Shown here: in pieces, positions 32,621 through 45,000 of the stretch
Layout of the letters: each line of letters starts with the position of its first letter
Position numbering within the stretch: the first letter of the stretch is position 1
NCBI GenBank assembly: GCA_033060915.1
Contig: CM065387.1
Location: 31,475,501-31,539,500, forward strand
Reading direction: 5' to 3'
Source: Euryodendron excelsum
Lineage: Eukaryota; Streptophyta; Magnoliopsida; Ericales; Pentaphylacaceae
DNA: 64,000 nucleotides
Made by a program: the position numbers and the translations under genes
Notes under the pieces: generated by a model
Told to the model about the DNA's origin: nothing
What the model saw: the letters and a program-made list of their open reading frames with translations, nothing else
Database searches by the model: none

Positions 32621-34324
32621 CAGAGCCTCATTCAACGTGAAAAGGGTCTGAAAACTTAACCTAAAAATCCTATATTTCGATATATAGAGCTCGAGCACCT
32701 CCTAAACCCTAGCCTCCCTAGGTTTTCCAAACCCTAGCCACCATACACAAACCCTAGCCTCCTATACACTCATACACTCCCCCATACACTCATAGACTAG
32801 CCTTCAACCACCCTTCGAAAACTTGAGGAGCTGCAACCCGAAGCTTGAAGACAACTCTTGAAGATGAAAGGCGAAGATCAAGACCGAAGACCGAAGACTG
32901 CACGGCGCACAAAATAAACAAGATACAAGGTAGGCTCCCTATTTAATTTTCTGCACTTCCCCCCTCTCTCTTCTCTCTCCTAACCCACTTAGGTTTTCTC
33001 TATTTTAATCCTCTATCTCTTTTCCCCCCTTTCTTTGCATGCTTGAAACAAGGGGATTCCCGGTCCATGTGTAGGATTGGGCTATTGGAGAGTCACCGTG
33101 TCGGGGGCTTTCTGTTGACTCAAGGTTGATCCCCATGTTGATTTTGATGATAACAAAACCATGTGGTTGTTATCTAATGATTTTACTTTAGTGTGCAGAT
33201 TAGATTATAATCATTTCATAACAAGAAAATAATTGAGTTAATCGGTTGAGTATGCAACAAGAAGATTACTTAGATAATCTTATTCTTGAAGAAATTGAAG
33301 ATGCTCAAGGAGTTCAACAAGTATTCAAAAGAAGGATGCAAGTGACTGAAGATCTTATGATGATCCAAGAAGTTATTCAAAGAAGCAAAGCACTCAAGCA
33401 AGATTATTTGAAGAGTATTCAAGTTGACATGGAATCAATTCTTGAAGACTAAAGTACAAATTTGAAGTGCAAATACAACAAAGGATTTCAAGTAGAATTG
33501 AAGACCGAAGAGCTGGCACCGTACAAATATGGTTTACACTTCACTATGAAGACCCTCGATCCTCATGGCCATATCAAGTCCACTATATCATCATGCATGC
33601 TATGAACTTCTAAATTGGTTGATTTTTCTACTCTAAATCTAGAAAATGCATTGAGGCATAAAGCATAAAAGAAAGGGGGAGCAACAAGTTGAAGCTTGTC
33701 ATGAAACAATGAAGACAAGAAGTATGATGAGTTGATACATTCAGCAATCTCATAGTTGCAACTTCATTTAGATGACTCTTACAAGACATGGAAGCTCACC
33801 TTGAAGATTTGAAGATGTCTTGCAAGAATGAAAGAAGAAGAGACTCACTTAAAGATACGGAAGCTTTCTTAGAAGTTTTGAAGATGTTTTGAAAGTTTTG
33901 ATAAGAAATCACAAGAGTTGGAAGCTTCATTGAAGATTATGTTGAAGTCTTGAATTGATGGAAGAAGTTATATTGATTGAAGAATCCTAGAAGAAATCAA
34001 TTTGATGAAGATCAAGTAAAGAGATTGAAGATGTTCAATAAGCATGAAAGATCAATTGAAGAAAAGAGATCTCAAGTCTTGGAAGCTCTCTTGAAGATTT
34101 TGAAAAAGACTTAGATCAATGGAAGAAGTGATGTTGATTGAAGAACTCTAAATATAATAAAAAGTGTATTGACTTTATCTTGAAGAGTTGAAGATGTTCT
34201 TGAAGTCAACATACCTTGAAGAAGTCTTTTCAAGTCTTAGAAACCTTATTTGGATGATCCTTAAAGAGCTTGAAGATATTGAAGAAGATTGAAGAAGTAT
34301 TGCAAAAGTTAAGGATTTTCCTAA

Positions 34325-34576
34325 AAAGAGTCGACCCCTCAAGAAAAAGAGTCGACTCATTCGAACAGAGGCTGAAAATTTTGGTGGAACATCAAAAGAG
34401 TCGACCCCTAGCATAAAAGAGTCGACTCATTCCAACAGAGAGTTGATTGTGCAGTTTTAGACCAAAAGAGTCGACCCCTGGACCAAAAGAGTCGACTCAT
34501 TTGGGCAGAACCTTCAAAAATCTGCTGCAACACAAAAAGAGTCGACCCCTGCAGCAAAAGAGTCGACTCATTTAAG
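34325..34576. repeat. 70-bp tandem repeat with paired GTCGAC cores in LTR S
   Basis: AAAAGAGTCGACCCC and AAAAGAGTCGACTCATT alternate at 34330/34351, 34400/34421, 34470/34491 and 34541/34562: the pair distance is always 21 bp and the pair-to-pair distance 70-71 bp. The array ends about 90 bp upstream of a TATATATA. Confidence 0.95.
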
Positions 34577-34666
34577 GTAACGGCTAGTTTTTTGAACGTT
34601 ATACTCCGCCGTTTTCGTATCAAATGATCTCCCATCCATCTCCAACGGCTATAATCAACTCAAGGC

Positions 34667-34674
34667 TATATATA
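34667..34674 (+). promoter_or_regulatory. TATA box of LTR S
   Basis: TATATATA directly downstream of the GTCGAC array, followed by CAAGATCCCC. It is the likely core promoter of this LTR. Confidence 0.65.
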
Positions 34675-34885
34675 CAAGATCCCCAACACATATATGATGA
34701 TGAAGAACAAGAAGAACCTGAGAAGAACTCAAGATTAAGTGCTACAAAGTGATATTTCATCTTCCACATCTTATACTCTGTTTTTATTCTTTTGGGGGGT
34801 TCTTGAGTGAGCTAAAAATTTGTTTATCCACTCTTTGAGAGAGAGTTATTCATTGTACAACCTTCATCTATTATTGGGTGGATTT

Positions 34886-35030
34886 GTAAACTTGTAAGTT
34901 TGAGTGTTCTTGAGAAAAACACTTGTGAGTTTGAGTGTAGCTTGGGAAAAACACTTGTAAAGTTTGAGTGAAGCTTGGACAAAATCACTCGTAAGTTTGA
35001 GAGAAGCTTGGACAAAATCTCTTGGGTTTT
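34886..35030. repeat. 31-33 bp tandem repeat in LTR S
   Basis: CACTTGTAAGTTTGAGTG-type units start near 34891, 34922, 34955 and 34988, linked by GAAGCTTGGACAAAAT. They lie in the transcribed part, downstream of the TATA box. Confidence 0.8.
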
Positions 35031-38000
35031 GAGAGCTTGGGGAAGAGCTCTTGTAAAAGTGAGCTAGGCACTTAGAGAAAAACTAGCAGCTGTGTAAGGA
35101 AAGTTTACATAGTGGAATACCTTCGAGAGGATCGAGGAAGAGAGGACGTAGGCAAGGTTTGGCCGAACCTCTATAAATCTGGTGTTCTTCATCTCTTTGC
35201 ACATATTACTTCCTTGCATTACATCTTAGTATTTGTTTGCTAGTTTGACTGCTCACTGCTTGTATTGCATTCTATTGTCTGTTTGTTTGAGTATTCTTTG
35301 ATTAGTCACTGTTATATTACTCAATCAATTTTTAGTTGCATTGTTTGGTATAAATTCTATAAAACCCAATTCACCCCCCCTCTTGGGTTGCCTACTTGGG
35401 CCAACACTTTCTTCTAGTCTAACCAAAGACCACGTGGGTCCGCCCCCCTTGATTATGTGGTGAAGCCTTAACCTTGTATGTTCACGACCCCAAATTGCAT
35501 TGTGCATATCATAATCTTGCATCTTCCAAAATTCGTTTTCAAAGTTGTTCTCAAAATCGTTCTCAAACTTGTTTTCAAAATTGCATCAAAGTCTCTTTTT
35601 CAAAAACTTGCTTTCAAAACCACAATTCTAGGGTGATTCTAGCTTTTCCATGGCTAGGGTTGCTTTAGGAAAGTGTTATATTAAAAGTGACTTTTTGGTC
35701 CATATTTTCAAACCTTGTTTTCAAAACCACTTTCTTAAAGTGGATCTAGTCCTCTTATGGCTAGAATCGCTTTAGGAAAGTGAGATGTTTTTATACTTTC
35801 TCTCTTCAAAAATCTCTTCCTAAAAAATCTCTTTTCCAACATACTTTCCTAAAACTCTCCTCTTCAAAATTGTTTTCAAAAAACTCCCCTCCAAAATCTA
35901 TTTTTCAAAATCCCCTTTTTCAACTCCTTTCCAAAACTCTCCCTCCTAAAAATTCACTTTCTAAAAACGCTCCCTAAAAATCTTTCCAAAAGCTCTCTTT
36001 TCCAAAATCTCCCTTCTAGAAATTCCCTTTTAGGATTTTCCTTCCAAAAAACACGTTTCTAAAAACGCACTTTTCAAAACTCCTTCTCTTTAAAATCTTT
36101 TTTCAAAAACTCCCTCTTTAAATTCACTTTCCAAAAGTTCATCTCTAGGATTCCCTTCTAGAAAACCTTCGTTTCCAAAAACGCATTTTCTAAAAACTCT
36201 TTTCTTAAAGCCCAAGTCAAGCCTTAGAGCCCACAATTAGGAAACCCTAATTTTCTTTCCAAAAACATGGTTTTCAAACTTTGCCCCAAACCTAGGTTTC
36301 CAAAACCTCTTGTTTTTACATCCAAACTATCCATGTTTCCAAAACCTCTTTTCTAAGTCAAAACTATAATTTTCCAAACCTAGAGTTTCTAGAATCTCCT
36401 TTTTCAAATCCTTGTCAAATCCTATCTTCCCTTTAGGAAACCGAATCAAATCTCCCGGTTTAGGAAACTAGATCCCATCCTCCGTTTTTGGAAACGAAAA
36501 TCAAATCTTTTCTTTTAGAAACCAAATCCAATCCCTTCCTAATCTAAACCTTTCTTAATTCAATACCTTCCTAAACCATAAGCTTCCTAAACCATAAGTT
36601 TTCTAAACCTAAACTCTAAATCTTTCTTTAAATTTTAAAATCCAACTCTTTCCTAATTCAAATCCTTCCTAATCCTCCACTTTCCTAAATCTTAAGTTTC
36701 CAAAACTTGAACATAAAAATCTTTCCTAATTCAACCCTTTCCTAATTCTACCTTCTTTTCAAATCTTAACTTCTCAAACCTAAGTTTTCAAACTCTTCCT
36801 AAACTCCAATCTTTCTTAATTTCAAGATTTTCTAAAATTCAAACTCTAAAACTTTCTAAATCTTAAACTTTCTAAATTTCAGATCTTTCCAAATTCAAAA
36901 CTTTCTAAATTTGAAACTTTCTTAAGTTAAATCTTTCTAAACCTAAAAAACTTTCTAAATTCTAAACTCTCTTAAACCTCAAATCTTTCCAAATCTAAGA
37001 CTTTTCTAAGCTCAAAACTCTCTTAATTTAAAACTTTCTTAAGTCGAGACTTTCTTAATTCAAACATTTCCTAAACTAAAAACTTTCCTTTTTCAAACCT
37101 TTCCTAAAACGAAACTTTCTTATTTTCAAAACTTCCTTGTTTTCAAAGCTTTCGAAATTCAAAACTTTCCTTTTTCAAAACATTACTAAATTCAAAACTT
37201 TCTTAACTTGAAACTTTCTAAATTCTAAGCCTTTCTTAAACTAAACTTTTCTTAATTCAAAACATTTCTAAATTCAATACTTTCCCATTTCAAAACTTTC
37301 CTAAAGTTGAAAACTTTCTTAAACCTAAAACTTTCTTAAATTGAAACTTTCCAAAAATGAAACTTTCCTAACTCGAACCTTTCCTAATTAAAATGTTTCC
37401 TAAAATCCAAGTTTCTAAATCTTTCCAAATCTTCCAAATCCAACATTCCAATCCAATCTTTCTTAGTCTCAAGTCTTTCCTAGGTCTCCTATCTTTCTTA
37501 AGTCTAGGTTTCCTAAAACCAAGTCTTTCCAAAATCAATCTTTCCAAAGCAAGTCCAATTTTCTCAAATTCAATCTCCTCTTCTAATCTCAAATCAAATC
37601 CAGTTTTCAATTCAATCTCTTTCTTCCAATTCAATCTCTCTCTTCAAATCAATCTATTTTCAATCGGACTCCGGTCCGAACTACGACTGACTTGATTCCC
37701 CCAAAGGGATACGTAGGCAACCTTCATAGGTGCGGTCACAATACTTTTCAAACTTTCAATTCCACCCTCATGGGTGCGGTTTCCAAAATTTTTCCAAATC
37801 TCAAATTCCAATCTATTTTCAAAATTCCAATTTCAAAATTTCAATTTTCAAATTTCTCCTTTCAGTTTTCAAACTCTTTTTGAATTTCAATTCCATCTTT
37901 TCAAATCTATTTTCAAACCAAATCAATTTCAAATTCATCTCTTTCCAAATCTATTTTTCAATTCTTTCATCTTGCACTTGCATATCATGCATCATGCTAA

Positions 38001-41000
38001 ATTAGTTTTCAAACATTGTTTTTCTAAAGTGAATAGGGTTGAGCCATAGTTAGTTAAAGACTCTCATAGGTGAATCTAGGGTAGATTGACATGTAGGTAC
38101 CGAAAGGGCGGGGTAGGGTGATAGCTTAGTGCGTCTTCCCTACACGTAACCAACCTCCGAACCTAGATCACTGATTTCAAAGACCAAAAGTAGTTATTTT
38201 TCTAAAAAGGGCTAAATGTTTTCCAAAGGTTGCGAAACAACCTGTTTTCCTAAAAAACCCTCTCTTGAGGAGATATTTTCAAATCCTTTTCCAAAAACCT
38301 TAAGTATAGTCTTCGGATTATGCTTAGTTTTTAGGTGACCTAACTCACCTTAATCAAGTTAGGTGGCGACTCTGAATCTTTTTCAAAAGCCCTTTATTCA
38401 AACCTAATTTTCAATTCAAACCTAGTCGCACTCATTCTTCTAGGAGGGTGAGTTCTAACGAGAGAGTACAGCATTTTTCCCGCTTGGGTGAGTATTCCTC
38501 GAGTGCGAAAAATCTGGGCGCGATAGCTGTCAACCGTCCTTCGAAGTCTTGAAGAGCTGCAATCTAAAGTTTTGAAGATTGAAAACGACTCTTGAAGATT
38601 GAAGTGAAGACCAAAGCAAGAAAGCAAGGCGTGCAAACCCAAGCAAAATAAAGAAGACACAAGGTAGGCTTCTTATTTAAATTTTCGCACTTCCGCCTCT
38701 CTCTTCTCTCTCTTAACCTACTTGGGTTTTTTCTATTTTAATCTCCCATCTCTTTCCCCCCTTTCTTTGCATACTTGAAACAAGGGGATTCTCGGTCCAT
38801 TTGTAGGATTGGACTATCGGAGAGTCACCGTGTTGGAGGCTTTCTTTTAGTCTAACCAAAGACCATGTGGGTTCGGCCCCTTTGATTATGTGGTGAAGCC
38901 TTAATCTCGTATGTTCACGACCCCAAACTTGCATTATGCATATCATGATCTTGCATCTCTCCAAAAATTATTTTCAAACTCGTTTTCAAAGTTTGCATTA
39001 AACTTGTTTTCAAAATTGCATCAAAATCTCCTTTTCAAAACTTGTTTTCAAAATCACAATCTTAGGGTGATTTTAGCCTTTCCATGGCTAGGGTTACTTT
39101 AGGAAAGTGTTACATTTAAAGTGACTTTTATGGTCCATATTTTCAAATCTTGTTGTTTTCTAAACCGTTTTCTTAAAGTGGTTCTAGCCTCCTTATGGTT
39201 AGAATCGCTGTAGGAAAGTGAGATGTTTTTATACCTTCCAAAAACTCTCTTTTCAAAAGTCCTTTTTCCTAAAAATCTGTTTTTCAACATACTTTCCTAA
39301 AACTCTCCTTTCCAAAGTTGTTTTCAAAAACTCCCTCCAAAGATCTATTTTTTAAAATTCTCTTTTTCAACTCCTTTCCAAAATACTCTCCCCAAGATCC
39401 ACTTTCCAAAAATGCTCCCTAAAAGTCTTTCCAAAAACTCTCTCCAACAATTTTCTACCAAAAATCTTTCTAAAAACTCTCTTCCCAAAATCTTCCTTCT
39501 AGAAATTCCTCTCTAGGATTTTCCTTCTAAAAACTCGTTTCCAAAAACACACTTTCCAAAAACTCCTTTTTTTAAAATCTCTTTCCAAAAACTCCTTTTT
39601 TAAAATCTCTTTCCAAAAACTCTATCTTCAAATTCACTTTCCAAAAACTCCTCTCTTGGATTCCCTTCTAAAAATCTTCGTTTGCAAAAACGTACTTTTC
39701 AAAAATCTCTTTTCTTAGAGCCCAAGTCAAGCTCTAGAGCTAACAATTAGGAAATCCTAATTTTCTTTCCAAAAACATAGTTTTCAAACTTGTCTTAAAA
39801 CCTAGGTTTTCAAAACCTCTTGTTTTCTACATCAAAACTATACATATTTCCAAAACCTATTTTCTACATCAAAACTATACATTTTCAAATCTAGGATTTC
39901 TAAAAATTCCCTTTCTAGATCCTTGTCAAATCAAATCTTCCCTTTAGGACACTAAATCCAATCTTCCCGTTTAGGAAACTAAATCCAATCCTCCATTTTT
40001 GGAAACAAAATCGTACCTTCTTTTTTTAGAAACAAAATCCAATCCCGTGTTTTAGGAAATAGGAATCTTAACCCTTCCTAGTTTAAACCTTTCCTAATTC
40101 AAATCCTTCCTAAACTTCTACTTTCCTAAATCTTAAGTTTCCAAAACTTGAACATAAAAATCTTTCCTAAATTTTGAAACTTAACTTCCACATCTTTTCT
40201 AATTCAACCATTTCCTAATTCTACCCCTTTTCAAATCTTAACTTTTCTAATCTAAGTTTTCAAATCTTTCTAAAACTCAAACCTTTCCTAATCTCAAGTT
40301 TTTCTAAAATTCAAACTCTAAAACTTTCTAAATTATAAACTTTCCTAAAACTGCAAATCTTCCCAAATCTAAAATTTTCTAAACTCAAAACTTTCTTACT
40401 TTCAAAACTTTCCTATTTCAAAACATTTCAAATTCAAAACTTCCCTATTTCAAAATATTCCAAATTCTAAAATTTCCAACTTTTAAAACTTCCGAATTTC
40501 AAAACCTTTCCTAAAATGAAAACTAAAACTTTCCAAATTCAAACACTTTCCTAAATTGAAACTTTCCTACAACAAAACTTTCCAAAAATGAAACTTTCTT
40601 AACATGAAACTTTCTTAATTCAAAACTTTCCTAAGTTGAAACTTTCCTAAGTCGAAACTTTCTTAATTCAAAACTTTCCTAATTCGAACTCTTCCTAAAT
40701 CCAATCTTTCCTAATCTTTCGAGTCTAATATTCAAGTCAAATTTTTTCTCAAAACTTTTCCAAGTCTAGTCAAGTTTTTCTTAATCTCAAGTCTTTCCTA
40801 AATCTCATCTTTCCTAAGTCTAGGTTTCTTAAACCTCAATCTTTCCAAAACATTTCCAATTTCCAATCCTCTATTCTAAATTCAAATCAAATCCAAATTC
40901 CAATTCAACTCCTTTTTTAAATCAAACATTCTATTTTCTATCGAACTCTTGTCTGAACTACGATTGACCTGATTCCTCCAAAAGGATACGTAGGCAACCC

Positions 41001-41767
41001 TCATAGGTGCGGTCCCCACATTTTTCAAATCTCAAATTCCATAATCTTTTCAAATCTCCAATCTATTTTCAAACTTCCAATTTCAAATTTCTATTTCCAA
41101 ATCTCTATTTCTAATTTCTCAAACTTTCCAATTTCAATTCTATCTATTCAAATTTCTTCTAAAATCAAATCAAATTCTTCTTTTCAAATTTCTTTCCAAA
41201 TCTATTTTCCAACTTCTCTTATCTTGCACTTGCAAATCATACATCATATCTTTTTAAACATCTTTTTCAAAGTGGATAGGATGGAACATATGTTAGTTGA
41301 AGACTCTCGTAGGTGAATTTAGGGTAGATTGACATGTAAGTACCGAAAGGGCGGGGTAGGGTGATGGCTTAGTACGTCTTCCCTCCATGTAACCAACCTC
41401 TAAACCTAGAATCACTGATTTCAAAGACCAAAAGGAGTTATTTTTCAAAAATGGCTCAAATGTTTTCCAAAGGTTGCCAAACAACCTGTTTTCTTAAAAA
41501 CCCTCTCTTGAGGAGATATTTTCAAAATCGTTTTCCAAAACTCTAAGTGTAGTCTTCGGATTATTCTTAGTTTTTAAGTGACCTAACTCACCTTAATCAA
41601 GTTAAGTGGTGACTCCAAATCTTTTCTAAAAGCCCTTTATTCAAATCTATTTTCAATTCAAACCTAATCGCACTCATTCTTCTAGGAGGGTGAGTTCTAA
41701 TGAGAGAGTATATTATTTTTCCTGCTTGTGTGTGTATTCCTCGAGTGCGGAAAATCTGGGCGTGACA

Positions 41768-41973
41768 CTCAACGATGCCAACAACCAACTTAACATCCAG
41801 TAAAGATCTTAGGCAACCAAACACTGTCTTAAACTTTGCCAGCTCAGCATGGGACATGTTAAACCAACCCTTGACTGATGCCCTCTTAGGATCTTGAAGG
41901 CCCATCACTAGCAAAGAGGCAAAAGTTGCAAAAAAAACTATACACGTATCAAAAAGCTTATAATGCCATCCAT
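41768..41973 (-). pseudogene. Antisense ORF of element D, N-terminal part
   Basis: The likely start ATG is at 41971-41973 (MDGII..., compare MAGAI... in element B). The readable part is KGWFNMSHAELAKFKTVFG followed by LRSLLDVKLVVGIVE up to the E insertion; the domain continues with FWRP at 27840. A stop and a frameshift near 41920 separate the ATG from this part. Removal of E and one CTCAA leaves a continuous coding direction. Confidence 0.72.
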
Positions 41974-42033
41974 ATCTAATAGGCTAAGTAGAAAGGGAGT
42001 ACTCTACCTCAAGCTATTACGATATATTGTTGT

Positions 42034-45000
42034 TGTAAGCACCCCATTTTTTACCGCTCAATAGTCTACGGTCCATCCAGACTTGTATTCAAGTCAACGT
42101 GGATAAATTTTGAGTCAAATCAACTTTCCAAATTTAATCCCGTCTATCCATCGCTTTGCGGGTCTGCCGGGCTCAAATAGAGGCAAAATGACCAAAATGC
42201 CCTTGGGGGCATTGTTCGGTCCAATTCCAATATACACATCTTTCCGAAGACGATAAGTCCCCTTTCCAATTCTAATTCCAATCCCTCTCTCAAGAAAGTT
42301 GATTCCTCGAGACGGTAAGTCTATCCTTCTGGCACATTTTCGAAGAAAGTCTCTTCGGAGCGGTAAGTCCCTTCAAACGTGTCGACTGGGACGAGACCCC
42401 AAGTCCCTTAGATGGTAGAACGGTCCACTTTTGGCGCCTGCTAGCCCGCCAATGCAGAAATGTCCGCTTCAGCACGCCTTTCGAGAGAGTCAATTTCTCA
42501 GGTGTTAAGTCCCTTTAGCAGCTTCCTGAGATCAGGCAGTCTCAGGAATGAACGCGAACCATCAGAGTAACAGAAGTATTCGCAAACATCGCAACCGTTA
42601 GAGTAGCAGCAATACTCGCAAACAGGTCGATATTGGGAATTGCCAACAAACCCTTGTATCACGGGACCGCCGTCAAAGTAGTGAAAACACTTAAAACACA
42701 GGTCAACACCGATGCCTGCTAGCCTACTCTGGTGAAAAATGACCAAACTGCCCTCAGGGCCATTTCCAGCACGTCTCTCGAGAAAGTACCTAAGTCCCGA
42801 GAACGATAAGTCTACCCTTCCAAGATCGTCTTAGAGACGATCCGACATGATTAGGTGCTTTCTAGTCAGTTTCGGGCCAATTCCGAGACTTTCCAGTCAA
42901 AATGACCATTTTGCCCCTAGGCATCCAACGCCCGGCAACCACACCGGCTCTGGGTATCAAATCAGTAACCTCCTGGAAATGCTTCTTATGGTATTCCTGA
43001 CCTTTCATTATCTTTTCAGATCATTCCGAGTCAATTCCGGTAAATCCGGTGCAAAATGATCGTTTTGCTCTTGGTGGGCCGATCATTTTTCCGACTACAC
43101 TGGCTCTAGGTATCAACCCGGTAATCTTTGGGAACATTCTAAATAATGTTTCCAAATATCGAGTCTTATTTCGGGACATTCCGAGTCCGTCTCGGCAGCT
43201 TTCCGATGTAGTTGACTGTTTTGCCCCTAATGGCCCAGTTAACCCTTCTGGCAATTCTTGTCATTCTTTTTCAAAGCTAATACCTTTAGGACACTATTCT
43301 AAGGGTTCCTGCCCTTTTCGGCCTTTCGGGCCATTCCTGGTCCCGGATCTTTTGAAGTCACTCCTAGTGAAGCCAGACTAAAAATTACATGGTAGTCACT
43401 AGTACAGGCGCCCAAATCTTCTCAAGATACGTTGCTTGCCAACCTTGAAACTTTCCTAAGTGGCTGGCGCCACTCCTAGTGGCACCAGAAGCATTTTTGG
43501 CCTAGCGCCACTACAACAGGCGCCAGGTCATTCCTTTGTCTATAAATACAGAGCCTCCTCCAGCGTGAAAGAGGTCCGCAAACTCAATCTTAAAACCCTA
43601 CTTTTCAATACACAGAGCTCGTAGCCTCCCTAAACCCTAGCTTCTTTAGGTTTTCCAAACCCTAGCCTCCATACACAAACCCTAGCCTCATATACACTCA
43701 TATACATTCTTATACACTCATACACTAGCCGCTAACCCTCCATTGAAGACTTGGATTGCTACAACTACAAAGCATTGAAGATTGAGACAAACTCTTGAAG
43801 ACTGAAGTGAAGACTGAAGCGAAGCAAGCAAAGCAAGCAAAGCAAAGCTAGCAAAGCTAAGCAAAATAAAGAAGACATAAGGTAGGCTTCTTATTTATGT
43901 TTACACATCTTCCCCCTCTTTCTTCTTCCTCTGAACCCACTTGGGTTTTCTTCTATTTTAATCCCCCATCTTCTTCCCCTCCTTTCTTACATGCTTGAAA
44001 TAACGAATTTCCCGATCCATGTGTAGGATTAGGCTATTGGAGGGTCATCGTGTCGGGGGCTTTCTTTTAGTCTAACCAGAGACCATGTGGATTCGGCCCC
44101 CTTGATTATATGGTGAAGCCTTAACCTTGTATGTTCACGAGCCCAACTTGCATTATGCATATCATGATCTTGCATTATTCTAAAATTCGTTTTCAAAACT
44201 TGCATTAACATCATTTTCAATCTTGCATCAAAACCTTCTTTTTCAAAACTTATTTTCAAAATCACAATCCTAGGGTGATTCTAGCCTTTCCATGGTTAGG
44301 GTTGCTTTAGGAAAGTGTCACATTTAAAGTGACCAATATGGTTTATATTTTCAAAACATTGTTGTTTTCAAAACCACTATCTTAAAGTGGTTCTAACCTT
44401 CTTTAGGAAAGTGAGATATTTCATATACTTTCTAAAAAATCTCTTCTAAAAAGTCTCCTCTTAAAAATCTCTTTCCAATATGCTTTCCATAAACTCTCTT
44501 TAAATTTCTTTCCAAAATTATTTTCAAAAACTCCCTCCAAAAATTTATCTTTCAAAACTTCTTTTTAAACTCCTTTCCAAAAAAGCTCTCTTCAAAATTC
44601 CTTTCCTAAAAGCACTCCCTATGTTTCCTTCTTAGAAAACTCTCTCTAAATCTCTTTCCTAAAAACTCTTTCCAACGATCTCCTTCAAAAAATCCCCTTT
44701 CTAAAACTCCTCTCAAATTTACTCTTTAAAAACTCCTCTCTAGGATTTCCTTCCAAAAATCTCCCTTTCTAAAAACTCACTTTCCAAAAATTCCTTTTCT
44801 TGGAGTCCAAGTTAAGCCCTAGAGCCCACAATTAGGAAACCCTAATTTCTTTTCCCCAAAGACATAATTTTCAATCTTGCCTTAAAACCTAGGTTTCTAA
44901 AATCTCCTTTTTTACATCAAAAATCATAAGTTTCCAAAAACCTCTTTTCTATGTCAAAACCATAGTCTTTCAAATTTAGGGTTTCTAAAACTTCTCTTTC

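Larger units (their letters stand above)
33113..35406 (+). mobile_element. Solo LTR S (probably Ty1/copia, SIRE-like) inserted in solo LTR F
   Basis: A 2,294-bp insertion starts TGTTGACTC and ends GGGCCAACA (five-base inverted ends TGTTG/CAACA), with perfect duplication CTTTC at 33108-33112 and 35407-35411. The start followed by TTTTGATGATAACAAAAC and the C-run near the 3' end resemble SIRE/Maximus LTRs. No PBS, polyprotein or second LTR, so it is a solo LTR. A 68-codon frame at 33246-33452 is low-complexity and not a gene. It is the youngest event in this nest. Confidence 0.88.
30165..38525 (+). mobile_element. Solo LTR F inserted in solo LTR E (contains S)
   Basis: It begins TGTAAGCACCCC and ends GGGCGCGATA (final C-to-T relative to the consensus). 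Perfect duplication GCTGT at 30160-30164 and 38526-38530. Without S it is about 6,062 bp, the longest LTR of the window because of an expanded 29-bp hairpin array (30559-31390) and six 157-bp units. TATA box at 32613, donor-like GGTAGGC at 32939, G-poor tract 35515-37980. Confidence 0.93.
27847..41767 (+). mobile_element. Solo LTR E inserted in aORF of element D (contains F and S)
   Basis: It begins TGTAAACACCCC and ends GGGCGTGACA. Perfect 5-bp duplication CTCAA at 27842-27846 and 41768-41772. Without nested F it is about 5,555 bp, a full family LTR with no internal region. Its modules are 45-49 bp short-form units (28052-28378), hairpins (28780-28920), four 157-bp units (landmarks 29121, 29277, 29434, 29591), TATA (29973), then after F a GGTAGGC site (38661) and a G-poor tract (38930-41230). 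Confidence 0.93.

Noticed and set aside
33246..33452. 68-codon plus ORF, charged and coiled-coil-like
   Set aside because: It lies within solo LTR S before its TATA box, of low complexity, in a stretch full of GAAGA repeats.
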